From assembly GCF_003952425.1 (NCBI RefSeq), contig NZ_CP034449.1, positions 5,072,001 to 5,136,000 of the forward strand: a stretch of 64,000 bases of DNA, read 5' to 3'. The notes below the pieces were generated by a model that was not told the DNA's origin, searched no databases, and was given only the letters and a program-made list of their open reading frames with translations. The translations under genes were made by a program, and so were the position numbers. The number at the start of each line of letters is the position of its first letter. Positions within the stretch are counted from its first letter, which is position 1. Origin of the DNA: Mesorhizobium sp. M2A.F.Ca.ET.046.03.2.1 (GTDB lineage: Bacteria > Pseudomonadota > Alphaproteobacteria > Rhizobiales > Rhizobiaceae). This document shows, one piece after another, positions 52,127 to 61,401 of the stretch.

Positions 52127-53041
52127 CTATTTGGCGAGGAAGTCCAGGATCAGCTTGACGGTCGCGTCGGGATTTTCCTCCATGATCCAGTGGCCGGAGC
52201 CGGGCACGATGCCGGCCGTCACATTGCTGGCGACGAAACGCAGATCGTCGGCCTGCGCCGCGCCGAAAGACTTCTCCGCACCGACGGCCAGAACCGGCAT
52301 GGCGACCTTGCCGCCCTTGGCGAGGAATTCCTTGTTGTCCGTGGCATCCTGGCTGAAGGCGGCGAACTGCTCGAACGCATCGTGCATGGCGTGGGGACGC
52401 GCATAAAGCGCGGCATAATGCGCGCGGGTGGCCTCGTCGATCTTCTTGGGATCGCCGGACAACTCGTTCCAGAAGCGGTCGAGATAGATGCGTTCGCGCC
52501 CGGCGACCAGACGCTCCATGTCGGGACCGCGGAAATTGAAGTGCCACAACAGCGGCAGGCGGATGATGTTGTCCCAGTCGCCGATGCCGGGCAGCGGCGC
52601 GTCGATGACGACCCAGCGGGTGATGCGGTCGCGATACTGTGCGACGAGGGCGTAACCCACCATGTTACCGATGTCGTGTGTGACGAGATCCGCCTTGTCG
52701 ATCTTCAGATGGTCGAGGATGCCGGCGATATCGAGGGCCTGGTTCTTCTTGGTGTAACCGGTGTCGGGATGCGCCGACAGCCCCATGCCGCGCAGATCGG
52801 GCACGATCACGGTGTGATCTTTCATCAGCTTCGCCGCGACAGGCGCCCACATGTCGCCGCTGTCGCCAAAGCCGTGCAGCATGATGACGGCCGGGCCTTG
52901 TCCGCCGACGCGGACATGAAGGCTGGTGCGGTTGGTCTCGATCGTCTGTGTCTTGAAGCCGTGAGGGAACGGGACAATCTTCGCCGAAACCGGCAAAGCG
53001 GAAAGGAGCAGGCCCAACGCGGCCACGACCATCCTGTACAT
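52127..53041 (-). CDS. Exported alpha/beta hydrolase, epoxide-hydrolase-like
   Basis: 304-aa hydrolase with a probable signal peptide (MYRMVVAALGLLLSALPVSA). The oxyanion motif HGFGDSGDMW is near residue 57. The nucleophile elbow THDIGNMVGY has Asp rather than Ser, as in epoxide hydrolases and haloalkane dehalogenases. The catalytic His is in GSGHWIMEE near the end. The third catalytic residue cannot be assigned by eye. The substrate is unknown. It is divergent from a GST gene. Confidence 0.85.
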   Translation of the reverse strand: MYRMVVAALGLLLSALPVSAKIVPFPHGFKTQTIETNRTSLHVRVGGQGPAVIMLHGFGDSGDMWAPVAAKLMKDHTVIVPDLRGMGLSAHPDTGYTKKNQALDIAGILDHLKIDKADLVTHDIGNMVGYALVAQYRDRITRWVVIDAPLPGIGDWDNIIRLPLLWHFNFRGPDMERLVAGRERIYLDRFWNELSGDPKKIDEATRAHYAALYARPHAMHDAFEQFAAFSQDATDNKEFLAKGGKVAMPVLAVGAEKSFGAAQADDLRFVASNVTAGIVPGSGHWIMEENPDATVKLILDFLAK

Positions 53042-53244
53042 GCCAATCTCCCGGAACTGGCCGAATTGCTAAAATCTGACGTCGATTGAACGAAGCAGAC
53101 CTTTTGTCGTGCCGCAAGCGCCCGCGACGGGAATTTTTCATCCAGCGGGCGAGATCGGTCTCGGCGACATGAGATGTGTGAATGTAGGATCGGGCGGGTT
53201 TCAATCGTCCTGGGGCAGACACCCGAAAACGCGTGGGGACGCAA

Positions 53245-53889
53245 ATGAAACTCCTGTTCAGCCGCAATCCAAATCCTCGCCTCGCTGTCGCCACGGCGCG
53301 CCATCTCAAGGCAGAGATCGCGTTCGAATACGCATCGCCCACGGCGCCGGGGCAGGCCGAGCACTACCGGGCGCTCAACCCTAATCTGACCTTGCCGATC
53401 CTGGTCGGTCCGGGCTGGAGCCTTTGGGAGGCCGATGCCATCGCCTGCCGGCTGTCCCGCGACGTTCGCTCCGATTTCTGGCGTAGCGGGAACGACGAGC
53501 CGGACATGATCCGCTGGCTAAGCTGGGGCAAGGAACGGTTCGCCTTCGCGTGCGACATGGTGCATTTCGAGCGCGGGACCAAGCAGCGCTATGGGATCGG
53601 TCCCATCGATCAGGCGCTGGTCGAGGAGGGGTTGAGGCAATTCCATAGCGCCGCGGCGATCCTGGAGCCCGAGCTTTCCGGACGCGACTGGCTGGTCGGC
53701 AATTCCATCTCCTATGCCGATTTCCGCATGGCGACATTCCTGCCCTTCAACGACGCCGCCCGATTGCCGCTCGACGACTATCCGGCGACACGCCGCTGGT
53801 ACGGCCGGCTGGAGGCGATCGACGCCTGGCGCGACCCGTTCCAGGGGTTGGAGGCACCGCCGCTGGCGCCGGTGAAGATCGAGGCGTGA
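53245..53889 (+). CDS. Glutathione S-transferase family protein
   Basis: 214-aa GST. The thioredoxin-like N-terminal domain (MKLLFSRNPNPRLAVATARH; ALNPNLTLPIL with the cis-Pro; WEADAIACRLS with the glutathione-contacting Glu) is followed by a helical domain ending WYGRLEAIDAWRDPF. The family N-terminal Cys/Ser is replaced here by Asn/Pro, so catalysis is uncertain. It is convergent with the MarR-type gene. Confidence 0.85.
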   Translation: MKLLFSRNPNPRLAVATARHLKAEIAFEYASPTAPGQAEHYRALNPNLTLPILVGPGWSLWEADAIACRLSRDVRSDFWRSGNDEPDMIRWLSWGKERFAFACDMVHFERGTKQRYGIGPIDQALVEEGLRQFHSAAAILEPELSGRDWLVGNSISYADFRMATFLPFNDAARLPLDDYPATRRWYGRLEAIDAWRDPFQGLEAPPLAPVKIEA

Positions 53890-53914
53890 CCCAGCTTTTG
53901 CGCGATTCCGGACG

Positions 53915-54355
53915 CTAGGCGTCGTCTGCCTGGCCGCCATTCAGCGCGTCGCGCAGCGCCTGGATTTGCCGGTTCAAGGCATCGAGCTCGGCCAACGTCA
54001 TGCCCGAGCGCTCGATCAGGGTCTCGTTCAGGCAATTGCACTGGACGAGCAGGGCTCGTCCGCTAGGCGTCAGGTCGACCTGCACCTGGCGCTCGTCGGC
54101 CTGGCTGCGCTGGCGAGTGACGAGGCCGGCCTGTTCCATTCGCTTCACCAGAGGCGTGATGGTGCTCGATTCCAAAGCGAGCCGGTGTGCGATGCCGCCC
54201 ACCGACATGCCGTCAGCCTCGCCCAGCGCATTGAGCACGAGATATTGCGGATAGGTGATGCCCATTTCGTCCAGCATCGGTTTGTAGGTACGATTGATTG
54301 TCATGCTGGTCGCGTAAAGCGTGAAACAGAGCTGATTGTCCAAGGGAAGAGGCAC
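53915..54355 (-). CDS. MarR/OhrR-family regulator
   Basis: 146-aa winged-helix regulator. The N-terminal LDNQLCFTLYATSM contains the reactive Cys expected for peroxide sensing in OhrR, followed by YPQYLVLNALGE, the recognition region LALESSTITPLVKRMEQAGL and the wing RSQADERQVQVDLT. The GTG start at 54355 has AAGGA eight bases upstream; the frame reaches 54382 only with TTG. It is divergent from a perhydrolase-type hydrolase rather than from ohr. Confidence 0.87.
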   Translation of the reverse strand: MPLPLDNQLCFTLYATSMTINRTYKPMLDEMGITYPQYLVLNALGEADGMSVGGIAHRLALESSTITPLVKRMEQAGLVTRQRSQADERQVQVDLTPSGRALLVQCNCLNETLIERSGMTLAELDALNRQIQALRDALNGGQADDA

Positions 54356-54403
54356 GGCACGATCCTTTTGCCGACTGAGCAACGATTATGTACCACGGAA
54401 AAT

Positions 54404-54470
54404 GTTATCGTGATACATATTTCTATGGACAAGCCGGCTCGATGGCGGTACCCATATCGTTATCGTGATA
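54404..54470. promoter_or_regulatory. Two identical palindromic operator candidates
   Basis: GTTATCGTGATA occurs at 54404-54415 and again at 54459-54470 (55 bp apart). Each has TATC/GATA inverted arms. Both lie in the AT-rich divergent region between the OhrR-like gene and the hydrolase; the second is 33 bp before the hydrolase start. They do not match the textbook OhrR site, so binding by this regulator is inferred from position. Confidence 0.55.
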
Positions 54471-54503
54471 TTATTTATTGCGAAAATTACAAAGGAGATA
54501 GAG

Positions 54504-55361
54504 ATGACTGAAGCTTCGCAGACCAAGATCGGCAGTGGCACGATCACCACCAAGGACGGCACGCAGATCTTCTACAAGGACTGGGGGACCGGCCAACCGA
54601 TCGTCTTCCACCATGGCTGGCCATTGAGCAGCGATGACTGGGACGCCCAAATGCTGTTCTTCCTGTCGAAGGGCTACCGCGTCATCGCGCATGACCGGCG
54701 TGGACACGGCCGTTCGACCCAGACGGACACCGGCAACGAGATGGACACCTATGCCGCCGATGTAGCGGCGCTCGTGGCGCATCTCGATCTTAAGAACGCG
54801 ATCCATGTCGGTCATTCGACCGGCGGCGGCGAGGTGGCGCGCTACGTCGCCCAATATGGCGGCGGTGGTCGTGTCGCCAAGGCCGTGCTGATTGGGGCGG
54901 TGCCGCCGATCATGCTGAAGAGCGACGCCAATCCAGGCGGCCTGCCGATCGAGGTGTTCGATGGCTTCCGTTCCGCCCAGGCAGCCAACCGCGCCCAGTT
55001 CTTCCGCGATGTGCCGGCCGGGCCGTTCTATGGCTTCAACCGTCCGGGCGCGGTGGTCTCGCAAGGCGTTGTCGACAATTGGTGGCGCCAGGGCATGATG
55101 GGCGGTACCAAGGCGCATTACGATTGCATCAAGGCCTTCTCGGAAACCGACTTCACCGAGGATTTGAAGAAGATCGACGTGCCAGTGCTGGTCATGCATG
55201 GCGACGACGATCAGATCGTCCCGATCGCGGACTCCGCTCTGCTTTCGGTCAAGCTGCTCAAGAAGGGCGAGCTCAAGGTCTACAAGGGCTTCCCGCACGG
55301 CATGGCGACGACCCATGCGGATGTCATCAACGCCGACCTGCTGGCCTTCTTCAAGGCTTGA
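54504..55361 (+). CDS. Alpha/beta hydrolase, non-heme chloroperoxidase/perhydrolase type
   Basis: 285-aa serine hydrolase. The oxyanion motif is [13 protein letters not shown], nucleophile [12 protein letters not shown] near residue 109, Asp in [10 protein letters not shown] and His in [12 protein letters not shown]. Such enzymes make peracids from carboxylic acids and H2O2 or act as esterases. AAGGAGA precedes the ATG at 54504. Its likely control by a peroxide-sensing regulator fits a role in organic peroxide chemistry. Confidence 0.87.
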   Translation: MTEASQTKIGSGTITTKDGTQIFYKDWGTGQPIVFHHGWPLSSDDWDAQMLFFLSKGYRVIAHDRRGHGRSTQTDTGNEMDTYAADVAALVAHLDLKNAIHVGHSTGGGEVARYVAQYGGGGRVAKAVLIGAVPPIMLKSDANPGGLPIEVFDGFRSAQAANRAQFFRDVPAGPFYGFNRPGAVVSQGVVDNWWRQGMMGGTKAHYDCIKAFSETDFTEDLKKIDVPVLVMHGDDDQIVPIADSALLSVKLLKKGELKVYKGFPHGMATTHADVINADLLAFFKA

Positions 55362-55378
55362 AGCAGGTTGCCAAACAC

Positions 55379-55406
55379 GAAGCACCCGCCAGGCGGCGGG
55401 TGCTTC
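55379..55406. terminator. Bidirectional hairpin between convergent genes
   Basis: A perfect 12-bp stem GAAGCACCCGCC/GGCGGGTGCTTC with a 4-base loop lies 18 bp after the hydrolase stop and 34 bp after the fsr stop on the other strand. There are no long T tracts. Confidence 0.65.
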
Positions 55407-55439
55407 GATCTTCGGAGGCCGTTCGGAGTACCCGGGCAA

Positions 55440-56669
55440 TCAGGCCCTTCGCGCTTCCTTCATATTGGGCAGGAACACCGTCAGCAGACCGAGGAAGGGC
55501 AGATACGAGCAGACCTGGAAGACGAAATCGATGCCCTTCACGTCGGCGATGACGCCGAGCACCGCGGCGGCGATGCCGCCTATGCCGAAGGCGAAGCCGA
55601 AGAAGATGCCGGCGATCGTGCCGACGCGGCCCGGAACCAGCTCCTGCGCGAACACCACGATGTTGGAGAAGGCCGACGACAGGATCAGGCCGATCAGCAC
55701 GGTGAGCACCATCGTCCATTCCAGATTGGCGTAGGGCAGCGCCAGCGTGAAGGGCAGCACGCCGACGATCGAGAACCAGATCATCGCCTTCTGGCCATAA
55801 CGGTCGCCGAACGGACCGCCAAGCAGGATGCCCAGCGCCGATGCGCCGAGGAACAGGAAAAGCATGATCTGACTCGTCTGCACCGAGACGCCGAACTTGT
55901 GGATGGAATAGAAGGTGTAGTAGCTGGACAGCGAGGCGATATAGGCGTTCTTGGTCAGCACCAGCAGCGTCAGCACGGCGAGCGCGCCCATCACATTCTT
56001 GCGCGGAAAGGGCGACACCTGGGCGACTTGCTTGCGGGTGGCCTGCGAGGCGCGCATGCGGCTGTACCAGCCGCCGACCTGCCACAGCACGAAGATGCCG
56101 ATCAGCGAGCCGATGGCGAACCAGGAGATGCTGGTCTGGCCGAAGGGCACGACGATGAAGGCGGCAAGCAGCGGACCCATCGACTGGCCGAAATTGCCGC
56201 CGACCTGGAACAGCGACTGCGCAAGGCCGAAGCGGCCGCCCGAGGCGAAGCGGGCGATGCGCGAGGATTCCGGATGGAAGATCGCCGAGCCGATGCCGAT
56301 CAGCGAGGCGCCGACCAGAAGCAGCACATAGTGGCCGGCATAGGCCAGCACGATCAGGCCGACCAGCGACGAAGCCATGCCCCAAGGCAAGGAATAGGGC
56401 ATTGGCCGCTTGTCGGTGATCATGCCGATCACCGGTTGCAGCAGCGAGGCCGTGACCTGGAAGGTGAAGGTCAGAAGGCCGATCTGCCAGAAATCGAGAC
56501 CGTAGTTCTCTTTAAGAAGCGGATAGATCGCCGGCAGCAGTGACTGCATGATGTCATTGATGCCGTGGCAGAAGCTCACCGAAAGGATGACGGCAAAGAC
56601 CGTCGCTTGCGCCGAGGCGCTGCTTGCCGTCGCCGGCGTGGCGACGGATGTGGCGGTCGTATCAGTCAA
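55440..56669 (-). CDS. MFS exporter, fosmidomycin resistance (Fsr) type
   Basis: 409-aa twelve-helix major-facilitator exporter. It has the family N-terminus VSFCHGINDIMQSLLPAIYP, GMITDKRP in the first cytoplasmic loop and IFHPESSRIAR. E. coli Fsr exports fosmidomycin; the natural substrate here is unknown. The TTG start at 56669 has GGAG eight bases upstream; a shorter Met start would remove helix 1. It is divergent from an AraC regulator. Confidence 0.9.
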   Translation of the reverse strand: MTDTTATSVATPATASSASAQATVFAVILSVSFCHGINDIMQSLLPAIYPLLKENYGLDFWQIGLLTFTFQVTASLLQPVIGMITDKRPMPYSLPWGMASSLVGLIVLAYAGHYVLLLVGASLIGIGSAIFHPESSRIARFASGGRFGLAQSLFQVGGNFGQSMGPLLAAFIVVPFGQTSISWFAIGSLIGIFVLWQVGGWYSRMRASQATRKQVAQVSPFPRKNVMGALAVLTLLVLTKNAYIASLSSYYTFYSIHKFGVSVQTSQIMLFLFLGASALGILLGGPFGDRYGQKAMIWFSIVGVLPFTLALPYANLEWTMVLTVLIGLILSSAFSNIVVFAQELVPGRVGTIAGIFFGFAFGIGGIAAAVLGVIADVKGIDFVFQVCSYLPFLGLLTVFLPNMKEARRA

Positions 56670-56747
56670 GGCAATGCTCCGTAGTCTTTTTGGCGGCGAA
56701 CCGCAGCAGTCTCATGGGATAGGACGCTTGCCTTATAATCGGCTTGA

Positions 56748-57671
56748 ATGGCGACTTCTTTCGTGGTTTGGTCCAATAGTTTCGCAAGTGGGCCACATCC
56801 GATGCCGCATGGCCGGGAAATCTTCAGGGGCGACGCCACCGAGCTGGGCCGGCTGCATGAAAGCCGCTGGCAGTGGCTGGAGGAGGCCGTCGGGCCGGCG
56901 GTGGCGCTGCCGACCGAATATCCAGACGGCTATCACGTGCCGCAACACCGCCACAGCCGCAGCCAGCTTTTGCATGCTCTGGTGGGGGTGGTGTTGGTGA
57001 CGACGAAGCACGGGCGCTGGATGGTGCCGCCCGACCATGCGATGTGGATACCGGCCGGCACCGAGCATTCGGTCGAGATGCTGGGCGACGTCTCGATGCG
57101 CTCGGTCTATGTGATGCCTGATGCCATTGCCGGTCTGCCGGAGGGATTGCGCGTCGTCGGCATCACCGAGCTGATGCACAGCCTGATCGTTGAATCGGAG
57201 AAACTGCCGCAAGGCGGCGAGATCGAAGGGCGGGCAGCGCTGGTCATGGGACTGCTGCTGCACGAAATCCCGAACCTGCCAGAACGCCCGCTTGGGTTGC
57301 CTTTCCCGTCCGATCCGAAGCTCGCGGCGCTTTGCAGGCGCTTCGTGGCGGCTCCTTCGCCGCACGCTACGATCGACGAGTGGGCGGATGCCGCAGGCAT
57401 GAGCCGGCGCACTTTCACCCGCGCTTTCCAGCGCCAGACCGGGCTGTCGCTTTCGACCTGGCGCCAGCAGGCCTGCCTGTTCGCCGCGCTGCCAAGGCTC
57501 GCCGATGGCGAGCCGATCACCAGGGTGGCGCTCGATCTCGGCTATGACAGCGTGCCGGCCTTCACCACCATGTTCAAGCGCATGCTCGGCGCTTCGCCGC
57601 GCGGCTATATGCGCGGCGCGCGCGATGCCGGTGAAAACCCGCGCCGCGCAGGCGGCCCGCTTGCTGCGTGA
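56748..57671 (+). CDS. AraC-family transcriptional regulator
   Basis: 307-aa regulator. The cupin-like N-terminal sensing domain (YHVPQHRHSRSQLLHALVG) is followed by two HTH motifs at about residues 205-300 (IDEWADAAGMSRRTFTRAFQ; PITRVALDLGYDSVPAFTTM). Divergent orientation suggests it controls the adjacent exporter. A -10-like TATAAT at 56734-56739 ends only 8 bp before the ATG, so the mRNA may be leaderless, or the true start may be the internal Met at 56802 (MPHGREIF). Confidence 0.88.
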   Translation: MATSFVVWSNSFASGPHPMPHGREIFRGDATELGRLHESRWQWLEEAVGPAVALPTEYPDGYHVPQHRHSRSQLLHALVGVVLVTTKHGRWMVPPDHAMWIPAGTEHSVEMLGDVSMRSVYVMPDAIAGLPEGLRVVGITELMHSLIVESEKLPQGGEIEGRAALVMGLLLHEIPNLPERPLGLPFPSDPKLAALCRRFVAAPSPHATIDEWADAAGMSRRTFTRAFQRQTGLSLSTWRQQACLFAALPRLADGEPITRVALDLGYDSVPAFTTMFKRMLGASPRGYMRGARDAGENPRRAGGPLAA

Positions 57672-57789
57672 AACCGAGCCGCGGCATCGGCTCGAGGCAT
57701 CGCATCTCTTGGTGGTTCCACCCAGACTTCTGGTTGCAAGTTGCAATCAGATATGATTCTTTGCGGGGGCGCGAAATCGGAGGAACGCT

Positions 57790-58353
57790 ATGGCGACGAT
57801 CGTCTATGCCATGCTGACATCGCTCGATGGTTACATCGCCGGCTCGAGCGGAGACATCGACCTGCCGGTCCCCGAAGAGGAACTTCATCAGCATTTCAAC
57901 GACGAGATGCGGCGGACGTCGATCGCGCTCTGCGGACGCCGGATGTATGAGACCATGCGCTTCTGGGACAGCCCGGAGCGTGAGATCGCCGCCGAGGAGG
58001 TCGAGCGGGATTTTGCCCACGCCTGGCGTGAAACGCCGAAGATCGTGTTTTCGACCACGCTTCAGGAAGTCGGGCCAAATGCCCGTCTGGTGAAGGAGCA
58101 TGCCGAGGCGGTGGCAAGGTCGCTCAAGGCGGACATGGACGGCGAGATTTCCGTTTCCGGCGCCGAGCTTGCCGGGCACCTTGCGCGCGCGGGGCTGATC
58201 GACGAATACCGGCTCTATATGCATCCAGTCGTGCTCGGCGGCGGCAAGCCGTATTTCCAGTCCGGCCTGTCGCTGGCGTTGAAGCCGCTCGGCACGGAGC
58301 GCCTTGCACAAGGCGTGACGCTGCTGCGTTACGCGCCCATCGCAATCGACTAG
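57790..58353 (+). CDS. Dihydrofolate reductase/RibD C-terminal-family protein
   Basis: 187-aa NADPH-binding reductase fold. The N-terminus TIVYAMLTSLDGYIAG, LCGRRMYETMRFW and the C-terminal HPVVLGGGKPYF match the RibD_C/YyaP family, whose members reduce folate-like or flavin-related substrates. No specific substrate is evident. GGAGGAACGCT precedes the ATG. The TAG stop is provided by repeat copy D. Confidence 0.87.
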   Translation: MATIVYAMLTSLDGYIAGSSGDIDLPVPEEELHQHFNDEMRRTSIALCGRRMYETMRFWDSPEREIAAEEVERDFAHAWRETPKIVFSTTLQEVGPNARLVKEHAEAVARSLKADMDGEISVSGAELAGHLARAGLIDEYRLYMHPVVLGGGKPYFQSGLSLALKPLGTERLAQGVTLLRYAPIAID

Positions 58354-58454
58354 AGCAATTCCAGGAAAAGTGTGAGCGGTTTTCCGTCCGGAATTGCGCA
58401 AAAACAAAGAGATAGAGCGGTTCGCCGTTTCCGTAAAACGGTGAAACGCTCTAG
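58350..58454. repeat. Dispersed intergenic repeat, copy D (inverted)
   Basis: Full-length copy of the 7255-7358 element in the opposite orientation, between two convergent genes. Its CTAG ends supply both the TAG stop of the reductase gene and (on the minus strand) the TAG stop of prs. Confidence 0.9.
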
Positions 58455-59386
58455 TCGAACAGGCTCGAGACCGACTCTTCCGTCGCCGTGCGTGAGATCG
58501 CCTCGCCCATCAGGTCAGCGATCGAGATGACGCGGATGTTCGGTGCGTCGAGCACGCCCTGCGTCGGCTGGATGGAATCGGTGATCACCAGCTCCTGCAG
58601 CTTCGAGCCGGCGATGCGGGCGACGGCGCCGCCCGACAGCACGCCATGGGTGATGTAGGCGGTGACGGACGTCGCGCCGTTGGCGAGCAGCGCGTCGGCC
58701 GCGTTGCAAAGCGTGCCGCCGGAATCGACGATATCGTCGATCAGCAGGCAATCCTTGCCGGCGACCGCGCCGATGATGTTCATGACTTCCGATTCACCGG
58801 GGCGCTCGCGGCGCTTGTCGACGATGGCCAGCTGCGCGTCGAAACGCTTGGCCAGCGCGCGCGCCCGCACCACGCCGCCGATGTCGGGCGACACGACCAC
58901 GACATTGCCGAGCTGCTTGTACTTGGCCTTCACGTCGCGGGCCATCACCGGCACCGAGAACAGATTGTCGGTCGGGATGTCGAAGAAACCCTGGATCTGG
59001 CCGGCATGCAGATCGAGCGTCAGCACGCGGTCGGCGCCGGCGCGGGTGATCATGTTGGCGACCAGCTTGGCCGAGATCGGCGTGCGGCCGGAGGCGCGTC
59101 GGTCCTGCCTTGCATAGCCGAAATAGGGGATGACCGCCGTGATGCGTCGCGCCGAGGACCGCATGAAGGCGTCCATCATGATGAGCAGTTCCATCAGATG
59201 GTCGTTGGTCGGATAAGAGGTGGACTGCAGGATGAAGACATCCTCGCCGCGCACGTTTTCCTGGATCTCGACGAAGATTTCCTGGTCGGCGAAGCGCCTG
59301 ACGCTGGCCTTCCCTAGCGGGACGTTGAGATAGCGAGCGACCGCTTCGGCCAGCACCCGGTTGGAATTGCCCGCGAAAAGCTTCAT
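58451..59386 (-). CDS. prs: Ribose-phosphate pyrophosphokinase
   Basis: 311-aa enzyme making PRPP from ribose 5-phosphate and ATP, for purine, pyrimidine, His and Trp synthesis. Motifs are [22 protein letters not shown], the divalent-metal site [26 protein letters not shown] and the PRPP loop [13 protein letters not shown]. In many rhizobia prs adjoins rplY-pth-ychF; here about 6.6 kb separates it from rplY. Confidence 0.96.
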   Translation of the reverse strand: MKLFAGNSNRVLAEAVARYLNVPLGKASVRRFADQEIFVEIQENVRGEDVFILQSTSYPTNDHLMELLIMMDAFMRSSARRITAVIPYFGYARQDRRASGRTPISAKLVANMITRAGADRVLTLDLHAGQIQGFFDIPTDNLFSVPVMARDVKAKYKQLGNVVVVSPDIGGVVRARALAKRFDAQLAIVDKRRERPGESEVMNIIGAVAGKDCLLIDDIVDSGGTLCNAADALLANGATSVTAYITHGVLSGGAVARIAGSKLQELVITDSIQPTQGVLDAPNIRVISIADLMGEAISRTATEESVSSLFD

Positions 59387-59576
59387 GCACCGTTCCTGGT
59401 GAAGGATGGAGAGACCCGAGAGACTCTCAACGAGCCTTTTAAGCGGGCTTTTAGCGGCCCGCGCCGGTATTGCAAGCCTCGTTATCGGGAATCCCTTCGG
59501 CGACTGCAACAAACAAGCAAAACATCGCAAGCCGGCAACAGTTTGGCCGGCAACAGTTCGGCCGGCTACCGTACGG

Positions 59577-60194
59577 TCAACCGGCGCCGCCGCTGCCGAG
59601 CCACGCGGCGAACTGGTCGATCGTCTGGTCGGCGATGGCGTGCATGGTCGCGGGTGCCACCGCGGGCCAGCCCTCGCCGCTGCCGACCGTGGGCGCTTTC
59701 TGCTGGCCGTTGATGCGATGCAGGCGGTTCCCCGAGGGGTCGTAAATGTCCCAGACATAGATGACGGTGGTGTCCTTGCCCTCGGACATCGTCGAGAAAT
59801 AGCCTTTCAGCACATGCGTCGCCGTCTGGTCGGTGCTGCCGACAAGCGTCAAGCCGCGTTGCTTGGCGCGGGTCTGCAGTTCCGCCGTCAACGGTGCCGC
59901 CGCGTCCACCGATGCGCCGACGATCGGCGCCACCTGCAACCGTGTCTTGGCCAGGGCAGCGGTCTGGGCCGATGTCCTGGGTGACGCTGTGATGGAAGGC
60001 GCGGGAGAAGGGGCAGGCGCGGTCGTGGTCGGGGTTGTGGCCGTCGTCGATGTGCCCTGCGGGGCGGCCGAGGACTGGGCCGAGCTCGCCGGCGGAGTGA
60101 TGGCCGAAGGTTCGAGCACGTCCTTGGCGTTGGTGCAGGCGCCGAGCGCCAGCGCTGCAAGCAATGACACGGTCGTCATCCGCGATCGTCTCAT
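59577..60194 (-). CDS. Predicted lipoprotein
   Basis: 205-aa protein. The lipoprotein signal [17 protein letters not shown] has lipobox LGAC. A long Ala/Pro/Ser/Thr linker (about residues 35-80) leads to a globular C-terminal part containing [20 protein letters not shown] and [16 protein letters not shown], which resembles the C-terminal fold of small envelope lipoproteins. Function unknown. An in-frame start 15 bp further downstream is also possible. The 190-bp gap to prs contains a short direct repeat (GCCGGCAACAGTT, 59532-59565). Confidence 0.75.
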   Translation of the reverse strand: MRRSRMTTVSLLAALALGACTNAKDVLEPSAITPPASSAQSSAAPQGTSTTATTPTTTAPAPSPAPSITASPRTSAQTAALAKTRLQVAPIVGASVDAAAPLTAELQTRAKQRGLTLVGSTDQTATHVLKGYFSTMSEGKDTTVIYVWDIYDPSGNRLHRINGQQKAPTVGSGEGWPAVAPATMHAIADQTIDQFAAWLGSGGAG

Positions 60195-60249
60195 TTGCTT
60201 GAAAACTCCCTAGTGGCGAACGCCCCCGCGTGAACCAACCATTATGGAT

Positions 60250-61401
60250 TCACTGCACGATCAAGTCGAGATCATGGCGCGACAGCGGCTTCGGCGCCGA
60301 TTCCGTGGTGAGGTAGGTGCGGCCGAGCGTCATGGCCGTCTCGGTCTCGGAGTCCATGATGATCATATGCGCGAATAGCGTCATATTGGGCGCGATCGGC
60401 TCCGGATTGCCTTGGTAGAACATCGGCATGTCCATCCAGGATGGCGTGAAGCGGGCGCCGACCGAGTAGCCGCAGGCGTTCAGCCGGTGCTTGGTCAGAT
60501 TGTGCGCTTCGAGCGTGCGGGCATGCGCGTCGAAGACATCGCCGAAGGTGTTGCCCGGCGTCAGCGCCTTTTCGACCGCGAGCAGCGCGGCTCGGGAAGC
60601 GTCGAACAATTCCTGATGGCGCTTCGACACCTTGCCCGTCAAAATGGTGCGCATCATTGGGGCATGATAGTGGTGGAACACGCCGGCCCATTCAAGCGTC
60701 AGCTGGTCGTTCTTGGTAAGCTTGCGGCGGCCGGCCTTGTAGCGGCAGAGCAGGGCATCGGCGCCTGAGCCGATGATGTATTCGTTGGCCGGATAGTCGC
60801 CGCCGCCGGCAAAGACAGCGCCCTGCATGGCGGCGAGGATCAGCCCTTCGTCACCACCCTGCTTGATCAGCGGCAGGGCGGCATCGAGCGCGTCGTCGGA
60901 AAGATTGGCGGCCTTTTCCGCCTTGGCGATCTCGGCCGGGCTCTTGAACAGGCGCAGCCGGCCGACGATGCCGGAGGCATCGGCGATCTGGCCGAAGGTC
61001 TGCAACTGCTCGTCTAGGCGGCGGCCGTTATAGGCGGTCAGGCCATGGGTGTCGTATTCGACGCCGATGCGGGCGCCGAGCAGATCGAGGTCGTTGAGCA
61101 GGTTGCGCAGGTCGATTGCCGGGTTGGCGCCCTGACGATCGGTCCACAGCACGATGTTCTCGATGGTCGAGGTATGGCGCGCTTGCCTCAGATCAGCCGA
61201 GCGGGTGAGCAGCACCATCGAGCCGTCGGCCTTCACCACCAGGCACTGGAAGAAGCAGAAGCCGAACGTGTCGTAGCCGGTCAGCCAGTACATGCTCTCC
61301 TGCGCGAACAGGAGCACGGCGTCGAGCTTCTTTTCGGCCATCTCGATCAGCAGCCGGTCACGCCGCGCGTCGAATTCCGAACGTTCGAAATGCAGCGCCA
61401 T
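60250..61401 (-). CDS. M24-fold (creatinase/prolidase) protein with degenerate metal site
   Basis: 383-aa protein. The N-terminal creatinase-N domain (residues about 8-140) and the pita-bread M24 domain (150-383) are present. The usual metal ligands are changed: LEWAGVFHHYHAPMMRT replaces the Asp-x10-Asp region, CGYSVGARFTPSWMD replaces the GHGIG His, and IIMDSETETAMTLG the Glu pair. It is therefore unlikely to be a two-metal Xaa-Pro peptidase and may act like creatinase or ectoine hydrolase, which need no metal. It overlaps pgeF by one base. Confidence 0.85.
   Translation of the reverse strand: MALHFERSEFDARRDRLLIEMAEKKLDAVLLFAQESMYWLTGYDTFGFCFFQCLVVKADGSMVLLTRSADLRQARHTSTIENIVLWTDRQGANPAIDLRNLLNDLDLLGARIGVEYDTHGLTAYNGRRLDEQLQTFGQIADASGIVGRLRLFKSPAEIAKAEKAANLSDDALDAALPLIKQGGDEGLILAAMQGAVFAGGGDYPANEYIIGSGADALLCRYKAGRRKLTKNDQLTLEWAGVFHHYHAPMMRTILTGKVSKRHQELFDASRAALLAVEKALTPGNTFGDVFDAHARTLEAHNLTKHRLNACGYSVGARFTPSWMDMPMFYQGNPEPIAPNMTLFAHMIIMDSETETAMTLGRTYLTTESAPKPLSRHDLDLIVQ

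Noticed and set aside
59530..59580. Tandem repeat GCCGGCAACAGTT before the lipoprotein stop
   Set aside because: Only two to three short imperfect units, noted in the lipoprotein entry; nothing supports a function.
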